Origin: Gillisia hiemivivida
Lineage (GTDB): Bacteria; Bacteroidota; Bacteroidia; Flavobacteriales; Flavobacteriaceae
Direction of reading: 5' to 3'
NCBI RefSeq assembly: GCF_007997295.1
Contig: NZ_VORY01000008.1
Location: forward strand, 1-64,000
Length of the DNA stretch: 64,000 bases
Shown one piece after another: positions 18,431-26,179 of this stretch. How positions within the stretch are numbered: the first letter of the stretch is position 1; each line of letters starts with the position of its first letter. The notes beneath the pieces were generated by a model that was not told the origin of the DNA, ran no database searches, and saw only the letters and a program-made list of their open reading frames with translations. The position numbers and the translations under genes are program-made.

Positions 18431-18438
18431 CAAATTAA
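18431..18438 (-). promoter_or_regulatory. -7 element of the TonB receptor gene (7 of 8)
   Basis: The minus strand reads TTAATTTG, one mismatch from TANNTTTG, 22 bp before the receptor start. No TTG lies at -33, which is typical of an activator-dependent promoter. Confidence 0.4.
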
Positions 18439-18459
18439 CGAAGAGAACTCTTGAAGTAG

Positions 18460-18492
18460 CTTAACTTAACTTTACGCTTAGGTTAATTGGGA
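18460..18492 (-). promoter_or_regulatory. Putative PhoB-type operator: three 11-bp direct repeats
   Basis: Three consecutive 11-mers (CTTAACTTAAC, TTTACGCTTAG, GTTAATTGGGA on the plus strand) share TTA at the same position. PhoB/OmpR-type activators bind direct repeats with 11-bp spacing. The site replaces the -33 region of the TonB receptor promoter and sits between it and the divergent response regulator gene. That the neighbouring regulator binds it is inference. Confidence 0.5.
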
Positions 18493-18715
18493 CTATTCTA
18501 ATGTTATGAAATGGTTTCGAGATCTAGAAGGTTTTTGGTGATTGGTAATAATGAGATAACAAAATCTCTTAATTTTCTTTGGTTGACACCCTTTTCGGGG
18601 ATTACAAAGGATCTTCTGTGTTAAGTAAGTGTTACCAAGTCTAGACGCTTTAAGATACTTCAGTTTTAATTTTATCTTTACATAGATTTAATTGCAATAA
18701 ATTAATCTGATTTAT

Positions 18716-19399
18716 ATGAAGAAAAACAATATTACAATCCTCTTAGTAGATGATGAACCGGATATCCTAGAAATAGTAGGTTATAACCTTTCTGCGGAAG
18801 GCTATAACGTAATTACTGCTGAAAACGGATTAGAAGCATTGAAAATCGCGAAGAAAAAAAAGCCGCAACTTATTATTCTAGATGTAATGATGCCGGAAAT
18901 GGATGGGATTGAAACTTGTGAACAAATAAGAAAGATCCCAGAATTGGAAGACACCATGATCACATTTTTAACTGCTAGGGGAGAAGACTATTCTCAAATG
19001 GCAGGTTTTGATGCCGGAGCGGACGACTATATAACCAAACCAATTAAGCCGAAGGTTTTGGTTAGTAAAGTAAATGCATTATTAAGAAGGTTTCGTGAGA
19101 ATGAAACTGCTTCTAACATACTTCAAGTTGGAAATTTAATCATCAACAGGGACGAGTATAAAATCATCAATAACGACGAGGAAATTATATTGCCAAGAAA
19201 AGAATTTGAATTACTTTCACTACTAGCCTCTAAACCTGGGAAAGTCTTCAAAAGAGAAGAGATCCTAGATAGTGTTTGGGGGAATGAAGTAGTTGTTGGA
19301 GGTAGAACCATAGATGTCCACATCAGGAAACTGCGAGAGAAAATTGGGGACGACAGTTTTAAGACTGTAAAAGGAGTAGGTTATAAGTTTGTTATTTAA
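18716..19399 (+). CDS. OmpR/PhoB family response regulator
   Basis: A 227-residue two-domain regulator. The receiver domain (residues 5-120) keeps all key residues: Asp12 and Asp13, phospho-acceptor Asp56 in LIILDVMMPEMDG, Thr86 and Lys108. The C-terminal winged helix (about 135-227) shows LPRKEFELLSLLASKPGKVF and the recognition region GGRTIDVHIRKLREKIG, as in PhoB. Its stop codon overlaps the start of the histidine kinase gene by one base. It is divergent from the TonB receptor operon, which has 11-bp repeats in its promoter. Confidence 0.93.
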   Translation: MKKNNITILLVDDEPDILEIVGYNLSAEGYNVITAENGLEALKIAKKKKPQLIILDVMMPEMDGIETCEQIRKIPELEDTMITFLTARGEDYSQMAGFDAGADDYITKPIKPKVLVSKVNALLRRFRENETASNILQVGNLIINRDEYKIINNDEEIILPRKEFELLSLLASKPGKVFKREEILDSVWGNEVVVGGRTIDVHIRKLREKIGDDSFKTVKGVGYKFVI

Positions 19400-20478
19400 T
19401 GGCTAAAAATTTCAGAAAATCATATAAATTTTCACTTAAGACTTCGTTATTTATTTCAGTGTTCCTAACCTTAGTCGTGAGTATATTTTCATTATTAACT
19501 TCAGTGTTTCAGCTTTTTCCGGTAATTGGTTTTTTTCTTGTTAGTTATTTGATTTCTTTCATAATCATCCAATATAGGGTAGAGCATTTTATTTACAAGA
19601 GAATCAAGAATATTTACGATAATGTTACACTTTTGGATGCCAGCACTTTAAATCCAAGTCAGATCACCACAGATATGGCAACGCTTACCAAAGAAGTAGA
19701 AAGATTTGCCAAAGGTAAAAAGTTAGAGATTGAAACTTTACAGGTTAGAGAGACCTATAGAAAAGAGTTTATGGGCAATGTTTCTCATGAACTTAAAACT
19801 CCGCTATTTACTGTTCAAGGCTACATTCTTACTTTGCTGGATGGCGCGATGAAGGATAAAGCAGTGCGCAAAAAATATCTTCAAAGGGCAAGTAAAGGAG
19901 TAGAACGACTCGTTTATATTGTGAAGGATCTGGATATGATCACAAAATTAGAAGCCGGTGACCTTCATTTAAATAAGGAGAATTTTGATGTTGTTGAATT
20001 AATCCAGAATGTCTTTGATCTTTTAGAGATGAAAGCTGCTAAAAAGAACATCTCTCTTGCTTTCGATTTACTCTATAAGGAGCCTATAATGGTAAATGCC
20101 GATATGGATAGAATGCAGCAAGTGATCTCTAATTTGGTTGTGAACTCTATTAAATACGGCAAAAAGGGAGGGACTACCGAAATTAGTATCGAGAACTTAA
20201 TTAAGAATAAAGTGATAATTAGGGTTTCAGACAATGGAGAAGGAATAGAGAAAGCTAATATTCCACGTCTTTTCGAACGTTTTTTCAGAGTAGATAAAAG
20301 CGGATCTAGAAAAGAAGGCGGTTCAGGCTTGGGTCTTTCTATAGTAAAGCATATTCTGGAAGCACATAATGAGAAGATCTATGTAGAAAGTGTGTATGGG
20401 GTAGGTAGTGAATTCTCATTCACTCTGGAAAAGAGCAAAAACAGAACTAAAACTGGTCGTAAGAAAATCAAACCTTAA
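19399..20478 (+). CDS. PhoR-like sensor histidine kinase
   Basis: A 359-residue membrane kinase. Two N-terminal helices (about residues 13-34 and 38-57) leave almost no periplasmic loop, as in PhoR kinases that sense through partner proteins. A linker is followed by the dimerisation/phosphoacceptor box FMGNVSHELKTPLFTVQGY (His near residue 129). The ATP domain carries the N box SNLVVNSIKYG, G1 VSDNGEGIE, F box LFERFFRV and G2 GGSGLGLSIV. It is translationally coupled to the response regulator. The last 63 bp overlap the 3' end of the convergent glycosyltransferase gene. Confidence 0.93.
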   Translation: MAKNFRKSYKFSLKTSLFISVFLTLVVSIFSLLTSVFQLFPVIGFFLVSYLISFIIIQYRVEHFIYKRIKNIYDNVTLLDASTLNPSQITTDMATLTKEVERFAKGKKLEIETLQVRETYRKEFMGNVSHELKTPLFTVQGYILTLLDGAMKDKAVRKKYLQRASKGVERLVYIVKDLDMITKLEAGDLHLNKENFDVVELIQNVFDLLEMKAAKKNISLAFDLLYKEPIMVNADMDRMQQVISNLVVNSIKYGKKGGTTEISIENLIKNKVIIRVSDNGEGIEKANIPRLFERFFRVDKSGSRKEGGSGLGLSIVKHILEAHNEKIYVESVYGVGSEFSFTLEKSKNRTKTGRKKIKP

Positions 20479-21474
20479 TCCTGTAGTGTTTTTTAGATTT
20501 TCTAATTTCTTAAGAGAGAACTTGTTTTGATCACAACTTGCAACCAAAGCATTTTCAGAAAGTTTTTTCGCTAAGTATTCCTGTTCTGGTTGTCCTGGAG
20601 TGGGAATTAAAAATGCTTTTTTCTCCAGTTTTGCAATATCCATAATGCTTGTATAGCCAGATCTGCAAATTATATGTTCGCTACCATTTAAAGCTTCTTC
20701 CAATTCTTTTCCAAGCAGATAGTTATAAATCCTAATATTCCCCATTGTTTCAGTTTTTGATTCCTTTTCCAATACTCCTCTAATAAATAAAATAGGAGAA
20801 GAATGATCTTTGAATTCCTTGAGAAGTAACTTTTCTAAAATTCCTCGCTGAGGTTCTGGCCCTGATAGTACGATGGCATATTTGTATTTAATAGGAAGTT
20901 GCAGTTTCGAAAATCTGCTTAATGGGCCAATATATTTTACTGGAAATGGTGTTTTAACTAAATGGCCCATTTCCCCGCTTAAATTAGGTGTGTTTTCAAA
21001 ATCTGGCACCCAGCATTCTGTGAATTTTGAAATCAATTTTTGCTGAAGTTTACTGCTGAAAAAGGTTGAAGAACCAGAAAGCACCTTCAACTGATGAGTT
21101 ATAAATACAGAAGGAATTTTTTTGTGTCTCACTCCCCATCTATTGTCAGATATTATTCCGGAGATATTTTGAGATCGAACCAATTCTTCGGTTACTTTTT
21201 TCTCCTTCTTAATTGCAGCTATTATTTTTGGAGTTTGAAGGAGTAGCTTCCACTTAAAAAAAACTTCCTTCTTTGAATAACTGATATCATATTCTGGTAA
21301 AATATGATATTCTAAATCTGGAAATTCCTTCTGAAGTAATTTTAGTGCAGCTCCATCTGAGGCGATTACGGGCTCAAAATTTTGACGAATTAGTTCGTTG
21401 ATTATTGGGATGCCTCTAGTAGCATGGCCTAAACCCCAATTTAAGGGAGCAACTAAAATCCTTTTTTTCAGCAT
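20416..21474 (-). CDS. MurG-like (GT28-fold) glycosyltransferase
   Basis: A 352-residue GT-B fold protein. It starts with ILVAPLNWGLGHATRGIPI, the glycine-rich acceptor loop of MurG/MGT-like transferases, and its C-terminal half has the donor-binding stretch ICRSGYTSIMDIAKLEKKA followed by IPTPGQPEQEYLAKKL. Such enzymes move a nucleotide-activated sugar to a lipid or small molecule; the substrate is unknown. The reading frame ends 63 bp inside the convergent histidine kinase gene. A TATATTTG element on the minus strand (21485-21478) sits only 4 bp before the ATG, so the transcript may have almost no leader. Confidence 0.82.
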   Translation of the reverse strand: MLKKRILVAPLNWGLGHATRGIPIINELIRQNFEPVIASDGAALKLLQKEFPDLEYHILPEYDISYSKKEVFFKWKLLLQTPKIIAAIKKEKKVTEELVRSQNISGIISDNRWGVRHKKIPSVFITHQLKVLSGSSTFFSSKLQQKLISKFTECWVPDFENTPNLSGEMGHLVKTPFPVKYIGPLSRFSKLQLPIKYKYAIVLSGPEPQRGILEKLLLKEFKDHSSPILFIRGVLEKESKTETMGNIRIYNYLLGKELEEALNGSEHIICRSGYTSIMDIAKLEKKAFLIPTPGQPEQEYLAKKLSENALVASCDQNKFSLKKLENLKNTTGLRFDFLTTSFSSVFALFQSE

Positions 21475-21561
21475 TTACAAATATAAGTAACCCAATAATT
21501 AAAGAGTTGTAAATTAAATTGATTATCGATTTTTACAAGATATAAGAAATAACATATCTAT

Positions 21562-22186
21562 TTGTCATCCCGACGTGTGGAGGGATCTCTTTTGAACCTT
21601 AATCCTACTTTATTGAGATTCTTCAATCCGCTACGCTGCTTTCAGAATGACAAGTGAAAGTAATTGTCAGGCTGAGCCTCTCGAAGCCTCTCAAGTATTA
21701 TATCATACTTCGGCAAGCTTAGTCTCAACGTCTTGTCATCCCGACGGTAGGAGGGATCTCTTTCGAACCTTAATTCTATTTCATTGAGATTCTTCAATCC
21801 GCTACGCTACTTTCAGAATGACAAGTGAAAGTAATTGTCAGGCTGAGGTCGAAGCCTCTTAGGTATTATATCATACTTCGGCAAGCTTAGTCTCAACGTC
21901 TTGTCATCCCGACGATAGGAGGGATCTCTTTTGAACCTTAATCCTACTTTATTGAGATTCTTCAATCCGCTACGCTACTTTTAGAATGACAAGTGAAAGT
22001 AATTGTTAGGCTGAGCCTCTCGAAGCCTCTTAAGTATTATATCATACTTCGGCAAGCTTAGTCTCAACGTCTTGTCATCCCGACGATAGGAGGGATCTCT
22101 TTTGAACCTTAATCCTACTTTATTGAGATTCTTCAATCCGCTACGCTACTTTCAGGATGACAAGTGATAGTAATTGTTAGGTTGAG
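21562..22186. repeat. Tandem array of a ~170-bp composite repeat, about 3.7 copies
   Basis: Units begin at 21562, 21733, 21901 and 22072 with TTGTCATCCCGACG; spacing is 171, 168 and 171 bp. Each unit fuses an imperfect inverted repeat (GTCATCCCGACG to CAGAATGACAAG) with a second palindromic part (AGGCTGAGCCTCTCGAAGCC to CTTCGGCAAGCTTAGTCTC). Copies differ by a few bases, and the second lacks a few bases in the CTCTCGAAGCC stretch. The last copy is cut by the type 2 element. Confidence 0.9.
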
Positions 22187-22510
22187 ACCCGTGATGAAAA
22201 AATTATTTAGCGTATGATATTGACGTATGATGGTTCTCAGCAGATTTATTGTTTTAAGAACTTCTTTTTTGCAGTGTAGTGCTTCCCCAGCGTAAAATTT
22301 TCGAAGCCTTGGAGAAAATTTAGCTGGGGAAGTACGGTTCCAATTATGCGGTAGCATAATTGGAAACACCTACAAAAAAGTGTCCTTTTTTTGGTTCGTT
22401 TTGATTGCTTCCGACGAGTGAAGCGAGAGGAAAGCATAGCAAAAAAATGAACAATCTTAAAAATTAAACAAATCATTACCGACTAAAAGGAGTGTTTTCC
22501 AAAATCTTGA
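22184..22510 (-). repeat. Dispersed modular repeat, core type 2, copy 2 (inverted)
   Basis: Inverted relative to 286-623. It keeps the 12-bp hairpin (22338-22349 with 22354-22365), the GTGTCCTTTTTTTGGTTCG stretch and the GAGACCCGTGATGAAAAAAT edge. It carries a short insertion (GATTGCTTCCGACGAGTG) absent from copy 1. Confidence 0.75.
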
Positions 22511-22608
22511 AATCACCTCAATGATAACAAAAAGCGTATTAAAAACTTGCAAAGAATTAGGCGCTTCAATTATCTATAAATCAGAAACTTATATAATAAG
22601 TCAATGGT

Positions 22609-22783
22609 AGACCCGTAATAAAAAAATTATCGAGCGTAGGAAATTGACGTATGAAAGATGCTGAAACGAGTTCAGCATGACGGAAGTTAAAAACAGTATC
22701 GTCACCCTGTCCCGATACTTCGGGAGTTCAGGGTCTCTTATTCGGAGTAACTTTGAAAATACGTCAATGGTAGCTTGTCGAAG
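22609..22783 (-). repeat. Dispersed modular repeat, core type 1, copy 2 (inverted)
   Basis: Matches 9066-9238 in reverse: AGACCCGTAATAAAAAAAT edge, GATGCTGAAACGAGTTCAGC, CCCGATACTTCGGGAG and ACGTCAATGGTAGC in the same order. Confidence 0.75.
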
Positions 22784-22947
22784 TTTGGTATAAACATAGA
22801 ATGGCAATTGGAACAGAATCACAAAAACCATCTGGTATGAATAATTGAAAACTACTCAATGGAACAAAAATGAACAACCAGAATTTAAATACCGAAAATT
22901 CAGAAAATGCCTTAGATACAAATAATGCCTGTCTAAGCTATTTTAGC

Positions 22948-22955
22948 TAATTTTG
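22948..22955 (+). promoter_or_regulatory. -7 element upstream of trmB
   Basis: TAATTTTG matches TANNTTTG exactly and lies 19 bp before the GTG start. Confidence 0.5.
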
Positions 22956-22974
22956 CCAAAATATTTAACATCAC

Positions 22975-23649
22975 GTGGGCAGCAAGAATAAACTCAAAAG
23001 ATTTAGGGAAAATGAAAGTTTTGACAATGTAGTTCAGCCTTCCCGAGAAGAAATAGTAGATAATAATTATCCGCTAAAAGGGAATTGGAACGAACAATTC
23101 TTTAAAAATAACAACCCAATCGTTCTAGAACTAGGATGCGGAAAAGGAGAGTATAGCGTTGCTATGGCCCAAGCAAATCCAGATAAGAACTTTATTGGGG
23201 TAGATATAAAGGGGGCTCGTTTTTGGAGAGGAGCAAAGACCGCTGTGGAAGAGGAGATGCTTAATGTTGGCTTCATGAGAACCCAAATTGAATTGATAGA
23301 CCTTATTTTTGCAGAAAACGAAGTAGATGAGATCTGGATCACCTTTCCAGATCCTCAGATAAAATACAAGCGTACCAAGCATAGATTAACAAATTCAGAC
23401 TTCCTTAAAAAATACAAGCACATCTTAAAGCCAGCGGGCTTGGTAAACCTAAAGACCGATAGCGAATTTATGCATGGATATACATTGGGCTTGCTTCATG
23501 GCGAGGGTCATGAAATTTTGCACGCTAACCATGATGTCTATAAAAATGTGTACTCTCCAAAAGAAGTGGTAGGGATACAAACTTTCTATGAAAAACAGTA
23601 CCTTGAGCAAGGAAAGCCAATTACCTATATTCAATTTAAGATAAAATAG
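22975..23649 (+). CDS. trmB: tRNA (guanine-N7-)-methyltransferase
   Basis: A 224-residue SAM-dependent enzyme that makes m7G46 in tRNA. Visible: MGSKNKLKRFRENESF at the start (the usual flavobacterial N-terminus, which supports the GTG start codon), SAM motif I VLELGCGKGEYSVAMA near residue 49, IGVDIKGARFWRGAK, and the TrmB signature WITFPDPQIKYKRTKHRLT near 121. Length is normal. It is followed 4 bp later by a LysE-type gene, beginning a three-gene unit. Confidence 0.95.
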   Translation: MGSKNKLKRFRENESFDNVVQPSREEIVDNNYPLKGNWNEQFFKNNNPIVLELGCGKGEYSVAMAQANPDKNFIGVDIKGARFWRGAKTAVEEEMLNVGFMRTQIELIDLIFAENEVDEIWITFPDPQIKYKRTKHRLTNSDFLKKYKHILKPAGLVNLKTDSEFMHGYTLGLLHGEGHEILHANHDVYKNVYSPKEVVGIQTFYEKQYLEQGKPITYIQFKIK

Positions 23650-23653
23650 AAAT

Positions 23654-24277
23654 TTGGAGGAATCAAAAATTTTCCTGATCACATATTTTGCTGCTCTTTT
23701 AGGAGTAGTGCCCCCGGGATTAGTAAACATGACAGTTGCCAAAACTTGCGTAGAGTATGGTAAGAAAAATGGAATTTATGTTGCAATTGGTGCCTCTATA
23801 ATTGTCATTTTTCAGGCCTTGGTTGCTATTCTTTTAGCCAAGTATATTTTCGACAATCCATTTGTTCGCAATATTCTTCTTAGAACGGGGCTTGTTATAT
23901 TCATATTTCTAATGATTTATTTCTATTTGAAAGCAAGAAGTGATTCTCACATGAAATCACATTCTAAAAAGGCAAACTCCAACAGTATGTTTAAAGGAAT
24001 GTTGGTGGCGGTTTTAAATGTGTTTCCAATTCCCTTTTTTGTTGCCATTGCAGCCGCTTTAAATGTGAGCGGAGAGGTTAATTATCATTGGTCATATATA
24101 TTGGTTTTTGTTCTTGCTGCTTCCTTAGGAAGCTTTACTACCTTATATTTCTATGTTTTTTCTTTTTGGAAAATTGAAGATAAGACCGAAGTCTTTGCCA
24201 AATATTCCAATTATTTTATGGCAGCTTTAATGCTTGTCTTGGTAATAATAACACTAATCAGGATCTTCTATTATTAA
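23654..24277 (+). CDS. LysE family amino-acid exporter-like membrane protein
   Basis: A 207-residue protein with about six membrane helices and the LysE/RhtB start FLITYFAALLGVVPPGLVNMT. The family exports amino acids or similar metabolites; the substrate is unknown. The start is unusual: no ATG lies near the conserved N-terminus. TTG at 23654 is one option, but GGAGG at 23656-23660 would then be codons 1-3; the alternative is ATT at 23669, 8 bases after GGAGG. It lies between trmB and the alkyltransferase-like gene with gaps of 4 and 1 bp. Confidence 0.85.
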   Translation: MEESKIFLITYFAALLGVVPPGLVNMTVAKTCVEYGKKNGIYVAIGASIIVIFQALVAILLAKYIFDNPFVRNILLRTGLVIFIFLMIYFYLKARSDSHMKSHSKKANSNSMFKGMLVAVLNVFPIPFFVAIAAALNVSGEVNYHWSYILVFVLAASLGSFTTLYFYVFSFWKIEDKTEVFAKYSNYFMAALMLVLVIITLIRIFYY

Positions 24278-24278
24278 C

Positions 24279-24620
24279 ATGGCCGAAGAACCCAATTTTT
24301 TTGAGCGAGTTTATGAAGTGGTGAAACTTATCCCTTTAGGTAGAGTTTCATCCTATGGCGCTATAGCCAGATATTTAGGTGCTGCTAGAAGTGCCAGAAT
24401 GGTAGGTTGGGCAATGAACAAGGCACATGACCTGGAAGAGGTGCCTGCTCAAAGAGTTGTAAATAGATTGGGATTACTCACAGGAAAACATCATTTTGGA
24501 GGGTCTAATGCAATGCAGCAATTATTGGAAAGTGAAGGCATAGTAATTAAAGGAAACCAAATTCAAAATTTCGAAAAAGTGTTTTGGGATCCAAATAAGG
24601 AATTGCAAAGACCGCTTTAA
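24279..24620 (+). CDS. Alkyltransferase-like (ATL) protein
   Basis: A 113-residue protein containing only the DNA-binding half of O6-alkylguanine-DNA alkyltransferases. It has the helix-turn-helix and tyrosine finger region GRVSSYGAIARYLGAARSARMVGWAM (residues 21-46, split across two motifs). Where the active-site PCHRV occurs in true transferases it reads PAQRV (residues 56-60), so the acceptor cysteine is Ala57. ATL proteins bind alkylated guanine and hand it to nucleotide excision repair rather than repairing it directly. It begins 1 bp after the LysE-type gene. Confidence 0.88.
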   Translation: MAEEPNFFERVYEVVKLIPLGRVSSYGAIARYLGAARSARMVGWAMNKAHDLEEVPAQRVVNRLGLLTGKHHFGGSNAMQQLLESEGIVIKGNQIQNFEKVFWDPNKELQRPL

Positions 24621-24706
24621 AACACTTAAAACAGTATCTATAATTTTCGCTTATTCTATAATCAATCAATTATAGCGGAATACTTCGTTTTCTTGGGGAA
24701 AGCCTT

Positions 24707-24714
24707 TATATTTG
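24707..24714 (+). promoter_or_regulatory. -7 element of the Mrp-Nfu-ferredoxin unit
   Basis: TATATTTG matches TANNTTTG exactly, 48 bp before the Mrp start. A TTG lies too close upstream to act as -33. Confidence 0.5.
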
Positions 24715-24762
24715 CATTTTAGAATCAATCTATATAAGAGGTTGAAAATGAAATAAATTCAG

Positions 24763-25893
24763 ATGAAATTAGAGAGAAAAGATATAATAGCAGCTCTTGA
24801 AACGATTTCACTTTCCGGAGAGGGAAGTAATATGGTGGAAAGCGGTGCCGTAAAAAATGTAATGACCTTTGGAGACGAGGTAGTGGTGGATTTGTTGATG
24901 ACCACTCCTGCAATGCATATTAAAAAGAGGGCAGAAGCAGATATAATTAAAGTTATTCAAGAAAAGATCTTCGATAAAGCTATCGTAAAGGTTAATATTA
25001 AAGTTGAAGCACCAGAAAAACCTACTATTAAAGGAAAATCTATTCCTGGAATCAAAAATATTATTGCTGTTGCCTCTGGAAAAGGTGGAGTTGGAAAATC
25101 TACAGTTACTGCTAACCTAGCAGTTTCTTTAGCTAAAATGGGATTTAAAGTAGGTTTATTAGATGCCGATATTTATGGACCTTCTATGCCAATGATGTTA
25201 GATGTTCAAACTGAAAGACCTTTATCTATAAACGTAGATGGAAAGTCTAAGATGAAACCAGTAGAAAGCTACGGAGTTAAATTATTATCTATAGGATTCT
25301 TTACAAAACCAGATCAGGCGGTAGTATGGAGAGGCCCTATGGCAGCAAAAGCACTCAATCAGATGATCTTTGATGCAGCTTGGGGAGAATTAGATTTTAT
25401 GCTGATAGATCTTCCTCCAGGAACAGGAGATATTCACTTATCCATCATGCAATCACTTCCTATTACAGGAGCAGTTATAGTGAGTACTCCGCAAAATGTG
25501 GCACTTGCCGATGCTAAAAAAGGAGTGGCAATGTTTCAACAAGAAAGCATCAACGTTCCAGTATTAGGAATTATAGAAAACATGGCTTATTTCACTCCCG
25601 ATGAGTTGCCGGAGAATAAATATTATATTTTCGGCAAAGAAGGAGCAAGAAATCTTGCAACCGATCTTGGAGTTCCGTTTTTAGGGGAGCTACCATTGGT
25701 GCAAAGCATACGTGAAGCTGGAGATCTAGGAAGACCTGCAGCTTTACAAACCGGAACAGCTTTGGAAAGTTCTTTTGAAGAATTAACCAGAAATATTGTT
25801 CAGGAAACTGTAAATAGAAATACAAGCATTCCTCCAACCGAAGCGATTAAAATAACTACAATGGCTGGATGTAGTGCTGTTAAAGGAAAATAA
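24763..25893 (+). CDS. mrp: Mrp/ApbC-type iron-sulfur cluster carrier ATPase
   Basis: A 376-residue P-loop ATPase. An N-terminal MIP18/DUF59 domain (about residues 1-90) precedes the deviant Walker A KGGVGKST near residue 107, the LLDADIYGPSMPMML segment, and Walker B LIDLPPGTGD near 218. These proteins hold and transfer Fe-S clusters to apo-proteins. It is directly followed, with no gap, by an Nfu-domain gene, then by ferredoxin reductase and ferredoxin genes, which supports an Fe-S role. The canonical CxxC near the C-terminus of the MinD-like domain is not evident; only one Cys is near the end (MAGCSAVKGK). Confidence 0.92.
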   Translation: MKLERKDIIAALETISLSGEGSNMVESGAVKNVMTFGDEVVVDLLMTTPAMHIKKRAEADIIKVIQEKIFDKAIVKVNIKVEAPEKPTIKGKSIPGIKNIIAVASGKGGVGKSTVTANLAVSLAKMGFKVGLLDADIYGPSMPMMLDVQTERPLSINVDGKSKMKPVESYGVKLLSIGFFTKPDQAVVWRGPMAAKALNQMIFDAAWGELDFMLIDLPPGTGDIHLSIMQSLPITGAVIVSTPQNVALADAKKGVAMFQQESINVPVLGIIENMAYFTPDELPENKYYIFGKEGARNLATDLGVPFLGELPLVQSIREAGDLGRPAALQTGTALESSFEELTRNIVQETVNRNTSIPPTEAIKITTMAGCSAVKGK

Positions 25894-26136
25894 ATGACGA
25901 CTGAAGAAATTAGAATTAATGTTGAAAAAGCCCTGCAAGAAATCAGACCTTTTTTGCAAAGCGACGGAGGAGATATTTCTTTAATATCTATTGAAGAGGA
26001 TCGCCTGGTAAAAGTTCAGTTGGAAGGGGCTTGTGTTGGTTGTCACGTTAACCAGATGACATTGAAATCTGGTGTGGAAATGACCATTAAAAAATATGCG
26101 CCACAAATAGAAGAAGTGGTAAATATTGAAAGGTGA
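25894..26136 (+). CDS. NifU-like (Nfu) iron-sulfur scaffold protein
   Basis: An 80-residue protein consisting of one Nfu domain: RPFLQSDGGDISLISI (residues 18-33) and the cluster-binding CxxC at Cys47 and Cys50 (ACVGCHVNQMTLKSGVE). Nfu proteins receive Fe-S clusters and pass them to client enzymes. Start codon abuts the mrp stop codon, so the two are coupled. Length is that of stand-alone Nfu proteins. Confidence 0.93.
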   Translation: MTTEEIRINVEKALQEIRPFLQSDGGDISLISIEEDRLVKVQLEGACVGCHVNQMTLKSGVEMTIKKYAPQIEEVVNIER

Positions 26137-26179
26137 GCTGGATTTTAGCTACTTATCTTTTATTGCAAATTGAAAAAGA

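Larger units (their letters stand above)
21475..22974. other. 1.5-kb gene-free repeat cluster
   Basis: I find no real gene in this stretch. It holds a tandem array (21562-22186), an inverted type 2 modular repeat (22184-22510), an inverted type 1 modular repeat (22609-22783) and the trmB promoter. Several short minus-strand frames (22133-22831) lie inside the repeats. Confidence 0.75.

Noticed and set aside
21562-22186. Possible CRISPR array
   Set aside because: Units are ~170 bp and contiguous with no variable spacers, and no cas genes are present; it is a tandem repeat.
22133-22831. Three short minus-strand frames between the glycosyltransferase and trmB
   Set aside because: All are inside tandem or dispersed repeats, have no start context and resemble no protein.
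22872-22952. 26-codon frame starting MNNQNLNTENSENALD before trmB
   Set aside because: Low-complexity, overlaps the trmB promoter element and has no recognisable features.
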